From the NCBI RefSeq assembly GCF_008704855.1, contig NZ_CP023691.1, forward strand, positions 372,001 to 436,000: a DNA stretch of 64,000 nucleotides. The letters run 5' to 3'. The stretch comes from Streptomyces platensis. Its GTDB lineage: Bacteria > Actinomycetota > Actinomycetes > Streptomycetales > Streptomycetaceae. How positions within the stretch are numbered: the stretch's first letter is position 1; every line of letters starts with the position of its first letter. Below, in pieces: positions 9,701 to 17,971 of the stretch. The notes beneath the pieces are model-generated. The model was given only the letters and a program-made list of their open reading frames with translations. It was not told where the DNA came from and ran no database searches. Position numbers and translations under genes: made by a program.

Positions 9701-12303
9701 TGCTGGACGGGGTCTCCTTCCCCCAGGCCTTGACCGTGGACGACGCCGAGCGGGACGTACAGCTGCTCATCGAGGGTGACGACGGTGCGGACCCCCGGGC
9801 CTTCCGCGTGGTCAGCGCCCCTGCGGGCACGACGGATCAGCGGGCGTGGACGACCCATGCCACGGGAACGCTGCGTGTCTCGCCGGCGCCGGGGACGGCA
9901 GTCCGGACACCCACGCACCACGAGCTGCTGGGGCGGCCGGGCGAGCGCCTCGACGGTGCCGGTTTCTACGCCGCGATGCGGGAGAACGGCGCCGACCTCG
10001 GGCCCGGCTTCCGCTACATAAGCGAGGTCACGCGCCACCCCGGCGAGGTCCTGATCCGGATGCTCCCGCCGGAGCAGGACGACCGGGACGGTCGGTTCCT
10101 GCTGCCCCCCGGGCTGGTCGACTCATGCGTCCAGGCCGTGGTCGCCCTGGTCTGGGCCACCCGGCCGGACGAGGAGCTCGGCGTACGGGTCCCCATCCGG
10201 CTGGACGCCCTGAGGTTCCACACGGCGCCGCCCACCGCGCCCCTGTGGTGCCACGTTCAAGAGCGCCCGGACCAGAGCCCGGACGGCGACACGGTCGTGG
10301 CGGACCTGCTGCTGTGCGACGAAGAGGGCACCGCAATTCTGGAGATGGACGGTCTCTGGCTGCGCCGCGTACCGGCCGACGCACTGCTGCGCCGGGACAC
10401 CGCCGTCATCCGGCGTCCCTCCTGGGAAGCCACGGACGCGCCGGCCCCCGGCGGCAAAACCGCGCTCGACGTCCCGTGGCTGGTGCTGGCCGACCGTCGC
10501 GGCGTCGGCTCCGCGCTGGCCGCACAGCTCCGGGCGAGCGGGCATGAGGCCACCGTCGTCGAGGCCGGTGCCCATGAGGACGCGGACCTGCGGACGTTGG
10601 TACGGGAACGCACGGCCGGCGGCAGCCCGTTGAACGTGGCCTTCCTCCCGGGCCTCGACGAGCCCGACGACGAACCGACCGCCAAGTCCCTTGAGCGGGC
10701 CCAGGGAACGGCCTCCGCCGCCCTGCTGACCGTCCTCCAAGAGCTCAACAGCGCCGGGCGTGCCGCACGGGTCCTTGTGGTGACCCGCGGAACGCAGTCG
10801 CTCTCCGCACATCCCGTCCGCGTCGTGCACGCCCCGCTGTGGGGCCTGGCGGCCATCGCCGGCGCCGAGAACCCCGACGTACGCTGCGTACTCGTCGACC
10901 TCGACCCGGACAGACCGGCAGTGCGGAACGAGGCCGAAGCGCTCTGCGCCGAAGCGCTCGCGGCCGACGGCGACGACCGGATCGCCTTCCGCAGCGGCCG
11001 ACGGCATGTCGCCGGGGCAACGGGAACGGCACTCCCGGAACGCCCCACCGCAGCCGAGGAACTGGTGCGGTCGGACGGCACCTATCTGGTCACCGGCGGG
11101 CTCGGCGCGCTCGGTCTGCACACGGCCGACTGGCTGGTGCGAGGCGGTGCCCGGCATCTCGTACTGATGGGGCGCCGGGCTCCCTCGGAGGCCGCCGGCC
11201 GCACCATCGGCCAATGGGAACGGGCCGGGGTCCAGGTCGCCGTGCACCAGGCCGATGTCACGGACTTCGAGGCCGTGCAGCAGGTGCTGGCCGAAGTGGC
11301 CCGCGCCATGCCACCGCTGCGCGGAGTGGTCCACGCGGCCGGTGTGCTGGACGACGGCAGCATCCCGAGGCAGAACGCTCAGCGGCTGCGCTCGGTGATG
11401 GCTCCCAAGACACGCGGTGCGTGGAACCTGCACCTGCTGACACAGGACGCGAAGCTGGACTTCTTCGTCCTCTACTCCTCCGTGGCCGCCCTCATGGGCT
11501 CCCGTGGCCAGAGCGGCTACGCCGCCGGCAACGCCTTCGTCGATGCCCTCGCCCACCACCGGCAGTCCCTCGGGCTGCCCGGGACCAGCGTCGCATGGGG
11601 GCCGTGGAGCGGCGACGGAATGGTCGCGACCCTTGACGCACACGCCGAACGCCGGGTGCGGGAGAGCGGTTTCGGCATGCTGGAACCGGGCCCCGCGCTC
11701 CGGGCGCTGGAGGACGTGCTGCGGGCCGGTGTCCCGCACGCGTATGTCTACGCCGGTGAGTCGGCCGGTGCCCGAGCGGCAGGTACGGGACGCAGCGGCG
11801 GTCCGCGTGGGGAGAGCTCGTCCCCGGCCGGGCAGTCCGTCTACGAGCGCCCCGCCGGCTTCGGGCCCGCGCTCGCGCCGAGGAACGAGACCGAGGCCAG
11901 GCTCGTGGCCATCTGGGAAGCGCTGCTCGGCATCCACCCCATCGGTGTCGAGGACGACTACTTCCACCTGGGAGGCGACTCCATCACGAGCCTGCGGATC
12001 ATCAGCCGGGCCAAGCAGGCGGGCATCCGGCTCACCGAGGCCGACCTCTTCGCCCACCCGACGGTGGCGGAGCTGGCGGCCACGGTGCAGACCGTACCCA
12101 CACCGGACGACAGCGGACCGGGCCAGAGCGATCCGGCCACGAACGGGCCGCAAGGCGGCGCCGCTCGCACCACGCACCTGGCCGAGGGCGACCTGGCGCG
12201 GCTGCTGTCCCGCATCGGGTCCGTCGAGGCCGAGGCACCCGACGCCGTGACACGACACGTCGATGCGGCCCACGACAGCAACACAGAAAGGCGGAGCCGA
12301 TGA
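6745..12303 (+). CDS. Type I polyketide synthase, KS-AT-DH-KR-ACP
   Basis: This 1852-residue protein is a single extension module. It has a short N-terminal docking helix, a KS with CSSS (Cys206), ETHGTGT and NVGHLEAAAG, an AT with GHSVGE (Ser653) and HAFH (752-755, the malonyl-CoA signature), a DH with the HxxxGxxxxP pattern (His955) and DxxxQ (Asp1126), a KR with YLVTGGLGALG near 1446, LDD and Tyr1592, and a carrier with LGGDS (Ser1746). No ER is present, so the predicted beta-carbon outcome is a 2,3-double bond. The final carrier, LGGDSITSLRI, looks more like an NRPS peptidyl carrier than a PKS ACP, which fits its handing the chain to the condensation domain of the next protein. It is coupled to both neighbours by ATGA overlaps. 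Confidence 0.95.
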   Translation: MSSIADRIAALPASQRALLEERLRQQQRPTTPAPEPIAVVGMGCRFPGGASDPETFWNLLTSRTDATSTVPAGRWDAERLHDPEAARPGTVRSKRGGFLDRIDTFDAEFFGIPPREAETLDPQHRLLLEVAWEALEHMGQAPTALQGTQTGVFVGIGIDDYKLLQTADLSRIDGHMGTGNLFCAAAGRLSYLLGVRGPSLAVDTGCSSSLVTVHLAMQSLRSGECDLALAGGVHLMVAPDMTVYLSQAGVLSPEGRSRAFDASADGYARGEGAGIVVLKRLADARAAGDTVLAVLRGSAVNHGGRGSGLTVPNGSAQQDLISSALKAGRMEPADVDYVETHGTGTPIGDPIEANALGAVYKRGRTTDRPLLMGTVKTNVGHLEAAAGIAGLMKVVLSLRHEEIPAHLHLRDRNPQIAWDDLLLDVPTEATPWPRRDRPRAAGVSSFGIGGTNAHVIVEEAPAVAAPPAAPQERSHHPVALSARTAPALRHMVERYRLHLEGHPDAVCADVAHSANTGRAHFAHRAFFVASDTADLTAQLSSWQAPGAPAASRTPGRDFRTAFLFTGQASQYFGMGAGLYAGQPVFRQAIDTCAELLRDRYNWSLTEVLYAQDGDRSLIDRTEYAQPALFAVAYALVSLWKAWGITPSVVLGHSVGELAAACAAGILRLEDALPLVAERGLLMAKLPGDGAMAVVTADEPTVSALIKPHARLSVAAVNGPVQTVVSGPADSVAELLDGLGKDGVGARLLNTSHAFHCALMDPMLEPFGALADGVAHRKGTVPVISTVTGEQVHGDDMARGGYWNRNARETVRFLPAVRTLLERRFDAAIEIGPDPVLTRLVAKQGLDPRADRLWLPSLSRHTGDWQQILQTLGSLYSAGADVNWHAVDAGFTRSRVPLPSYPFERKRYWKDTRATRGTRPAGTSVFPGTRLSSPALRDTVFQTRFTADSPAFLADHVLFGAVVVPAASHLAMTLSAAVQGRAGSGALLDGVSFPQALTVDDAERDVQLLIEGDDGADPRAFRVVSAPAGTTDQRAWTTHATGTLRVSPAPGTAVRTPTHHELLGRPGERLDGAGFYAAMRENGADLGPGFRYISEVTRHPGEVLIRMLPPEQDDRDGRFLLPPGLVDSCVQAVVALVWATRPDEELGVRVPIRLDALRFHTAPPTAPLWCHVQERPDQSPDGDTVVADLLLCDEEGTAILEMDGLWLRRVPADALLRRDTAVIRRPSWEATDAPAPGGKTALDVPWLVLADRRGVGSALAAQLRASGHEATVVEAGAHEDADLRTLVRERTAGGSPLNVAFLPGLDEPDDEPTAKSLERAQGTASAALLTVLQELNSAGRAARVLVVTRGTQSLSAHPVRVVHAPLWGLAAIAGAENPDVRCVLVDLDPDRPAVRNEAEALCAEALAADGDDRIAFRSGRRHVAGATGTALPERPTAAEELVRSDGTYLVTGGLGALGLHTADWLVRGGARHLVLMGRRAPSEAAGRTIGQWERAGVQVAVHQADVTDFEAVQQVLAEVARAMPPLRGVVHAAGVLDDGSIPRQNAQRLRSVMAPKTRGAWNLHLLTQDAKLDFFVLYSSVAALMGSRGQSGYAAGNAFVDALAHHRQSLGLPGTSVAWGPWSGDGMVATLDAHAERRVRESGFGMLEPGPALRALEDVLRAGVPHAYVYAGESAGARAAGTGRSGGPRGESSSPAGQSVYERPAGFGPALAPRNETEARLVAIWEALLGIHPIGVEDDYFHLGGDSITSLRIISRAKQAGIRLTEADLFAHPTVAELAATVQTVPTPDDSGPGQSDPATNGPQGGAARTTHLAEGDLARLLSRIGSVEAEAPDAVTRHVDAAHDSNTERRSR

Positions 12304-15300
12304 CCACGCGCATTGAGGGTGTACATCCCCTCTCCCCCCTGCAACAGGGCCTCCTGTACCACACCATTCTCGACCCGGGGACGTCCTTCTACGTCGACCA
12401 GGTGATCCAGACGCTCGACGGCGATCTGGACCCCGAAGCCCTGGAACAGGCGTGGCAGCGGGCCGTCGACCGGCACACCATTCTGCGGTCCTCGTACCAC
12501 TGGGAAGAGATCGACGAGCCCGCGCAGGTCGTGCGTGCCTCCGGCACCGCGCACATCGAGCGGCACGACTGGCGGGACACCGGCTCTGACGACGCCGTCC
12601 AGGAGCGGCTGGAGGACTTCCTGCGCACCGACCGGCGCCGGGGGTTCCAGCTGGACCGCCCGCCCCTGTTCCGGCTGCACCTCCTCCGCGTCGCCGAGCA
12701 GCGGCACCTCTTCGTCTTCCGCTATCACCACATCCTGCTCGACGCCTGGTCGGCCCTGATGCTGCTGGAGGAGGTGCTGTCCTCCTACGACGACTTGGTG
12801 CGGGGCCGGCAGCTGCCCTCCCGGCCGGTGCGGCCGTACCACGACTACGTCGATTGGATACGCCGCCAGGACATGAGCCGGGCCGAGGAGTTCTGGCGCA
12901 CCGAACTGGCGGGCTTCCGGCCGGCCCCGCTGGCCGTGACCGGCACGGAGGGCGACGACGGCGCACGGGCGGAGACCGGCGCGGACACCGGCCGGGAGAA
13001 CCCCGAGGTGTCGCTGGTGCTCGCGCGGGAGACCGGGGAGGCCCTGCGCCGGCTCGCCCGCGAGCACCGGCTCACTCTCGGCACGGTGCTACAGACCGCG
13101 TGGGGCCTGCTGCTCAGCCGGTACACCGACCAGCAGGACGTCGTGTTCGGGATGACCATGACGCACCGGCCGGCCGAGCTGGACGGGATCGAGGACACCC
13201 TCGGGCTGTTCATCAACACGCTGCCGTTGCGGGTGCAGCCTGCCCCGCACCGCCCGTTCGCCGCGTCGTGCGCCCAGGTCCAGGCCGCGCAGACGAGGAT
13301 GAGGGGATTCCTGTCCAGCCCCCTGGCGGAGGTGCAGCAGTGGAGCGACGCCGAACCGGGTGAGCCGCTGTTCGACAGCATCATGACCATCCTCAACGTG
13401 CCGCGGATCGGCAACCTGGGACGCCGTACCGGCGAACTCGACGTCCGGGGTGGCGAATACCGTTACCACACCAACTATCCGCTGGCCGTTCTCGTCATCC
13501 CGGACGAAGAGATCACCCTGCGCATCGGCTACGACAGGAGCCGCTTCGACGCGGCTGCCGTCGAGCGCATGCTGGGTCATTTCGCCACGATCCTGGAAAC
13601 AGTGGCCACCGATTTCACGCTCCCGGCCGGCCGGATCTCCCTGCTGACCCGCGAGGAGCGGCGGATGATCGATGCGTCGGGCGCCGGCGAGGCGGTGGCG
13701 CCACCCGGCCTGTGCGCCCAGCAGCTGTTCGAGGAGCGTGCGGAACGCACACCGGACGCGACGGCGGTGACCTTCCGGGGCACGTCCCTGGCATACGGTC
13801 AACTCGATGCGCGGGCGAACCAGTTGGCACATCTTCTGGCGGAGCACGGCATCGGGCCGGAGTCGCGGGTCGGGCTCTGCCTGGACCGCTCGGTCGACCT
13901 CGTGGTCGCGATGCTGGGCGTCCTCAAGGCCGGCGGCGCGTTCGTACCGCTGGACCCCGCCTACCCCGCGGACCGCCTCGACTTCATGAGCCGGGATGCC
14001 GAGCTGTCCCTGCTGCTGACCAGCAGCACGGCACAGCGGCAACTGCCCCGGCTCGCCGTCCGCAGCATCCTGCTGGACGAACAGACCGAGGCGCTCGACC
14101 GGCACAGCACCGAACCCGTCTCCAGCGGCGTCCGGCCGGACAACCTCGCGTACGTCATCTACACCTCAGGGTCCACCGGGCGTCCCAAGGGAGCGCTCAT
14201 CACCCACGACGGCCTGGTGAACAGCTGCCTCGCACAGCAGGACGCGTTCGGCACCGGCCCCGAGGACCGGGTGTTGCAGTGGGCCTCCCCGAGTTTCGAC
14301 GCCTCGGTCTTCGAGGTCTTCCTGGCGCTGGGCGCGGGCGCGGCCCTGTGTCTGGCCCCCCAGGAGGAGGTCATTCCCGGCCCCGGGCTGGTCGACCTGC
14401 TGGCCCGCGAGAGCATCAGCTGCCTGGTGATGGCCCCCTCCGCGCTCGCCGCCCTCCCGCTGGAGGCGCCCGCACGGCTGCCCGGGCTGCGCACCATCGT
14501 GCTCGGAGGCGAATCGGTGTCCACCACGCTGCTCGACCGCTGGTGTACCGGCCGACGGATCTTCAACGTCTACGGGCACACGGAGACCAGCATCTGGGCC
14601 ACGGTGGAGGAGTGCGCGGCGGACGGGCGTCCCCCGTCGGTCGGCCGGCCGGTCCGGGGCATCCAGGTGCACCTGCTCGACAGCAGTGGGCAGCCGGTCC
14701 CGGACGGAGTCGCGGGTGAGCTCTACCTCGGTGGTGTCGGAGTCGGCCGTGGCTACCTGAACCGGCCCCGGCTCACTGCCGAGCGCTTTCCGGCGAATCC
14801 TTTCTCCGACGTCCCCGGCTCCCGTCTCTACCGGAGCGGTGACCTGCTGCGGAGGCGTGCCGACGGCCGGCTCGACTTCGTGGGCAGGGTGGACGGACAG
14901 GCCAAGATCCGGGGCCTGCGCATCGAGACGGGCGAGATCGAGAGCGCCCTGCGCGAGCACCCGACCGTGAAGGACGCCGCCGTCATGGTGCGCGCCGGGC
15001 TCGGCGGAGAGGGCACCGACCAGAGGCTGGTGGCCTACCTGTTGCTCCGGCCCGGTGACGAGCGCCCGGCAGAGGACTGGCGCCTCTTCCTGCGCACGAC
15101 ACTTCCGGACTACATGGTGCCCAACTCCTTCGTCACGCTGGACTCCCTTCCCCTGACGTCCAACGGCAAGCTGGACTACGCGGCCCTGCCGGAGCCCGGA
15201 CGGAGCGTGCCGACCGACGGACAGACGGCGCCGCTCACCCCCTTGGAGAGCCGGATGGCCGAGCTGTGGGCCCAGACGCTCGGGCTGGACAGCGTCGGCG

Positions 15301-15488
15301 CGCACGAGGACTTCTTCGCCCTGGGCGGCAACTCCATCAAGGCCACCCGGATCGCCTCCCGCATACGCCAGGAATGGCAGGTGGAGTTCTCCGTGCGCAC
15401 GGTGCTGGAGAGCGGAACCGTCGCCGGCTGCGCAGCCGCACTTGGCGAACCCCCGGCGCATTCTGTGCACGAGCCGCCGGCGACCTGA
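12300..15488 (+). CDS. Nonribosomal peptide synthetase, C-A-PCP
   Basis: This 1062-residue NRPS module condenses one amino acid onto the polyketide chain. The condensation domain carries HHILLDAW (His143, His144, Asp148), with Ala where Gly is usual in HHxxxDG. The adenylation domain has YTSGSTGRPKG near 619, a YGHTET motif and the terminal NGK lysine. My hand-read specificity code is D-A-F-V-V-G-V-I-W-K; it suggests a hydrophobic or aromatic substrate but matches no code I know with certainty. The carrier has LGGNS (Ser1012). The protein stops soon after the PCP, so there is no epimerase, thioesterase or reductase domain and product release must be done in trans, perhaps by the thioesterase 85 bp downstream. 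It overlaps the upstream PKS by ATGA. Confidence 0.94.
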   Translation: MTTRIEGVHPLSPLQQGLLYHTILDPGTSFYVDQVIQTLDGDLDPEALEQAWQRAVDRHTILRSSYHWEEIDEPAQVVRASGTAHIERHDWRDTGSDDAVQERLEDFLRTDRRRGFQLDRPPLFRLHLLRVAEQRHLFVFRYHHILLDAWSALMLLEEVLSSYDDLVRGRQLPSRPVRPYHDYVDWIRRQDMSRAEEFWRTELAGFRPAPLAVTGTEGDDGARAETGADTGRENPEVSLVLARETGEALRRLAREHRLTLGTVLQTAWGLLLSRYTDQQDVVFGMTMTHRPAELDGIEDTLGLFINTLPLRVQPAPHRPFAASCAQVQAAQTRMRGFLSSPLAEVQQWSDAEPGEPLFDSIMTILNVPRIGNLGRRTGELDVRGGEYRYHTNYPLAVLVIPDEEITLRIGYDRSRFDAAAVERMLGHFATILETVATDFTLPAGRISLLTREERRMIDASGAGEAVAPPGLCAQQLFEERAERTPDATAVTFRGTSLAYGQLDARANQLAHLLAEHGIGPESRVGLCLDRSVDLVVAMLGVLKAGGAFVPLDPAYPADRLDFMSRDAELSLLLTSSTAQRQLPRLAVRSILLDEQTEALDRHSTEPVSSGVRPDNLAYVIYTSGSTGRPKGALITHDGLVNSCLAQQDAFGTGPEDRVLQWASPSFDASVFEVFLALGAGAALCLAPQEEVIPGPGLVDLLARESISCLVMAPSALAALPLEAPARLPGLRTIVLGGESVSTTLLDRWCTGRRIFNVYGHTETSIWATVEECAADGRPPSVGRPVRGIQVHLLDSSGQPVPDGVAGELYLGGVGVGRGYLNRPRLTAERFPANPFSDVPGSRLYRSGDLLRRRADGRLDFVGRVDGQAKIRGLRIETGEIESALREHPTVKDAAVMVRAGLGGEGTDQRLVAYLLLRPGDERPAEDWRLFLRTTLPDYMVPNSFVTLDSLPLTSNGKLDYAALPEPGRSVPTDGQTAPLTPLESRMAELWAQTLGLDSVGAHEDFFALGGNSIKATRIASRIRQEWQVEFSVRTVLESGTVAGCAAALGEPPAHSVHEPPAT

Positions 15489-15573
15489 GCCCGTCCGCCT
15501 CCCTCGAAAACCGCCGATCGTATTCCCGGCGAGCGCGCCGAAAATGAGCGCCGTTCACTCTTGAAAGGACCAC

Positions 15574-16338
15574 ATGAGCATCACGGTTGATGAACCGGGT
15601 GTGCTGTTCCCCTTCGGTGTCCCCGATCCCGAAGCGCCCGTCCGAGTCTTCTGCCTGCCGTACGCGGGCGGTGGCGCCGGCCTCTACCGTGCCTGGAGTC
15701 GGCGTGCCGTACCGGGCGTGGAGTTCGTCCCGGTGCAGCTGCCGGGGCGGGAGAACCGGCTCCACGAGCCGCCGGAGCGCGACTTCGACACCCTCGTCGA
15801 GCGCCTGGCGCGTGCGATGGCTCCGTGGACGGGCGGGCGCTACGCCCTCTTCGGACACAGCATGGGCGGCCTGCTCGCCCACGAACTCGCTCACCGGCTG
15901 CACGAGCTGACCGGGCGGCCCGCCGACCTGCTCGCCGTGTCCGCCTGTGCGGCCCCTGATGTGGAACGCCCCGCCTGGCGCATCCACGACCTGCCGAGAG
16001 AGGAATTCGTCGCGGAAGTGCGGCGGCTCAACGGCACCCCGCAGGAGGTGTTCGAGGACGAGGACCTCCTCGACCTGTGCCTGCCGCGCATCCGCGCCGA
16101 CTTCTCCGTACTGGCGAGCTACCGGAACCGGCAGCGCACACCGCTGGCCGTTCCCGTCACGGCGCTGTGCGGAACCCGTGATCCGCAGGTGCCCACGTGG
16201 TCGGTGGAGACCTGGCGCGCGCACACGACCGGCGACTTCCGGCTGCACCTCGTCGACGACGACCACTTCTTCATCCACCGTCACGAGCAGGCCGTATTCA
16301 CGCATATCACCGATGCGCTGCACGAGGAACTCACGTGA
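15574..16338 (+). CDS. Type II thioesterase
   Basis: This is a free-standing thioesterase of 254 residues, the normal length for the family (RifR/GrsT type). It shows the alpha/beta-hydrolase nucleophile motif GHSMGG (Ser96), an early CLPYAGG motif and a catalytic histidine in DDDHFFIHRH near the C terminus. Such enzymes usually hydrolyse mis-primed carrier proteins. Because the upstream NRPS lacks its own TE, this one could also release the product, which is inference. It starts behind a GAAAGGA ribosome site, 85 bp after the NRPS, in the same operon. Confidence 0.93.
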   Translation: MSITVDEPGVLFPFGVPDPEAPVRVFCLPYAGGGAGLYRAWSRRAVPGVEFVPVQLPGRENRLHEPPERDFDTLVERLARAMAPWTGGRYALFGHSMGGLLAHELAHRLHELTGRPADLLAVSACAAPDVERPAWRIHDLPREEFVAEVRRLNGTPQEVFEDEDLLDLCLPRIRADFSVLASYRNRQRTPLAVPVTALCGTRDPQVPTWSVETWRAHTTGDFRLHLVDDDHFFIHRHEQAVFTHITDALHEELT

Positions 16339-16390
16339 TGCGAGGAATTCACCCGCTCCCACTGCCCACACAGGAAACCGGAAACCGAAT

Positions 16391-16609
16391 ATGAGCAATT
16401 CCTTGGACGAGCCGGACGGCTCATTCCTGGTGTTGATGAATCACGAGGCACAGTACTCACTGTGGCCGGAATTCGCAGAGATTCCCGACGGGTGGACGGT
16501 CGCACTTCCGAAGAGCGACCGGCAGACCTGCCTGGATTACATCGAACAGCAATGGACGGATATGCGTCCGAAGAGCTTGGTGAACGACATGACAAGGGGT
16601 GCGGCATGA
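16391..16609 (+). CDS. MbtH-like NRPS accessory protein
   Basis: This 72-residue protein carries the MbtH hallmarks: an N-terminal FLVLMNHEAQYSLWPEF block, then IPDGW and a downstream W-T-D-MRP segment. MbtH proteins bind adenylation domains and are often needed for their solubility or activity, so this one most likely serves the single A domain of the NRPS encoded upstream. The ATG at 16391 was chosen because the family starts a few residues before the conserved block, and it follows AGGAAACCGGAAACC. Its stop overlaps the methyltransferase start (ATGA), so the two are translationally coupled. Confidence 0.95.
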   Translation: MSNSLDEPDGSFLVLMNHEAQYSLWPEFAEIPDGWTVALPKSDRQTCLDYIEQQWTDMRPKSLVNDMTRGAA

Positions 16610-17595
16610 ACAAGGTTGGTGCGACGATATCCGAGGTGTACAACCACGCCCTGGCAGCTTCGGCGATCAGTGCGGCATGGGAGGTCGGCGCCTTCGACGC
16701 GCTGCGGGAGTCCGGTCCCCTGGACGCCGAGGAGTTCGCAGCCGAACGGGGCCTGGACGTCGCCTCGATGCACGAGCTGTTCCGCGCTCTGGCCGCGGCG
16801 GATGTCGTCACCCGGGAGGGCGTCAAGGTCCGCCCCGGCCCGAACTTCGACGAGGCGGACCGGTCCAAGTCGCTGTTTCACTGGATGACACGAGGCTGCG
16901 GCGAGCTGTTCAACACTCTTCCGGACCTGATCCGGGTGGAGAACCGCGAGGGTTCCTTCTACCGGCGTGACGCGGCGGCGATCAGCGTCGCCTGCCGCGA
17001 GATCAACGCCGAGTGGTGGGACCCCGTCTTCCGGCCGGTGGTGAACGGGCTGGACTTCACCTACGTCGCCGACCTGGGCTGCGGCAGCGGCGAGCGGCTG
17101 ATCCGGCTGGCCAAGTCCAGGCCGGGCGTGCGCGGGCTCGGCATCGACGCCGCCGACGGGGCCATCAAGGTCGCCACCCACGCGGTGGCGGAAGAGGGCC
17201 TTTCGGACCGCATCAGCATCACCCAGGGCGACGCCACAAAGCTCGAACCGCGCGCCGAGTACGCGGGAGTCGACCTGCTGACCTCGTTCATGATGGGACA
17301 CGACTTCTGGCCGCGGGCCGAAGCCGTCGCCTCCCTGCGGCGCATCCGCGAGGTCTTCCCCGACCTGAAGCACTTCCTGCTCGCGGACGCGACGCGGACC
17401 ACGACGTACGCGGACAGCGAGATGCCCGTCTTCAGCATGGCCTTCGAATTCGCCCATGCCGTGATGGGCGACTACCTCCCCACGCTGGAGGAGTGGGGAC
17501 CGGTCTTCGAAGAGGCCGGCTGGCGCCTTGCGGGCCAGCACCCCATCTCCGTACCGGCGGACAGCGTGATGTTCCACCTGGTCCCCGCCAGCTGA
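16606..17595 (+). CDS. MppJ-like SAM methyltransferase (alpha-keto acid C-methyltransferase)
   Basis: This 329-residue methyltransferase has an N-terminal winged-helix/dimerisation region (about 1-110) and a Rossmann SAM site, DLGCGSGERL, at about 156-165. It resembles, from memory, MppJ of mannopeptimycin biosynthesis, a phenylpyruvate C-methyltransferase, through a block SLFHW..GELF, a run FMMGHDFWPR and a run FEFAHAVMGDYLPTL. MppJ is an iron-dependent enzyme whose two ligand histidines fall in those last two runs; here they would be His232 and His284, both conserved. The likely reaction is beta-methylation of an alpha-keto acid later transaminated to a beta-methyl amino acid for the NRPS. 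No dedicated aminotransferase is adjacent. An O-methyltransferase role cannot be excluded. It is the last gene of the operon, before a hairpin. Confidence 0.85.
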   Translation: MNKVGATISEVYNHALAASAISAAWEVGAFDALRESGPLDAEEFAAERGLDVASMHELFRALAAADVVTREGVKVRPGPNFDEADRSKSLFHWMTRGCGELFNTLPDLIRVENREGSFYRRDAAAISVACREINAEWWDPVFRPVVNGLDFTYVADLGCGSGERLIRLAKSRPGVRGLGIDAADGAIKVATHAVAEEGLSDRISITQGDATKLEPRAEYAGVDLLTSFMMGHDFWPRAEAVASLRRIREVFPDLKHFLLADATRTTTYADSEMPVFSMAFEFAHAVMGDYLPTLEEWGPVFEEAGWRLAGQHPISVPADSVMFHLVPAS

Positions 17596-17606
17596 CAGAC
17601 AGCGGC

Positions 17607-17639
17607 CGCCCCCGTGCCTCACCCCGAGGCACGGGGGCG
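17607..17639 (+). terminator. Terminator hairpin closing the PKS-NRPS operon
   Basis: A perfect 13-bp stem, CGCCCCCGTGCCT (17607-17619) with its complement at 17627-17639, encloses a 7-nt loop and begins 11 bp after the methyltransferase stop. There is no T run, which is usual for Streptomyces terminators. It marks the end of the biosynthetic operon. Confidence 0.8.
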
Positions 17640-17971
17640 CCCGCACTCCCGCAACGGTTGCTCAGCGCCGCCATCGACGACCCGGGCTACTTCTGCGACC
17701 CGGCCTGCGCTGGGCTTTTGCCTGGCGGGCACCTTTCGTCCGTCCCGTTCGTACGCGAGCGTCACCGTGCACAGCCTGTTCCGACGCGCCTGAACCACCC
17801 GCCGCTGGGAAGACCACCCCACCCGCGCCCCTCTGGCCGGGCGAGGCCCTAATATCATCTGGCGTTCTCTGACGGACGCTGACGCCCGCTGGGTCGTGCC
17901 TGCCGCCCGACGCCCGGCACGACGACTCCACTGCACGGCAATGGAGTCGAGTATCGAGGAGAGGAACGTTC
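17640..17971 (+). promoter_or_regulatory. Intergenic region with candidate promoter and inverted repeat before the GltB-like gene
   Basis: No gene is supported in this 332-bp stretch. A TAATAT hexamer at 17850-17855 stands out in GC-rich DNA as a possible -10 element, although no clear -35 lies upstream. An 8-bp inverted repeat, CGACTCCA (17923-17930) and TGGAGTCG (17942-17949), sits about 20 bp before the GltB-like start and could be an operator or leader stem. A GAGGAGAGG ribosome site follows it. Confidence 0.4.

Noticed and set aside
10123..12966. 947-codon minus-strand frame opposite the second PKS and NRPS start
   Set aside because: The translation is Arg/Pro/Gly-rich with no domain, opposite verified KR, ACP and C domains.
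17619..17936. 105-codon minus-strand ORF behind the PKS-NRPS terminator
   Set aside because: It overlaps the hairpin, has no ribosome site and resembles no family.
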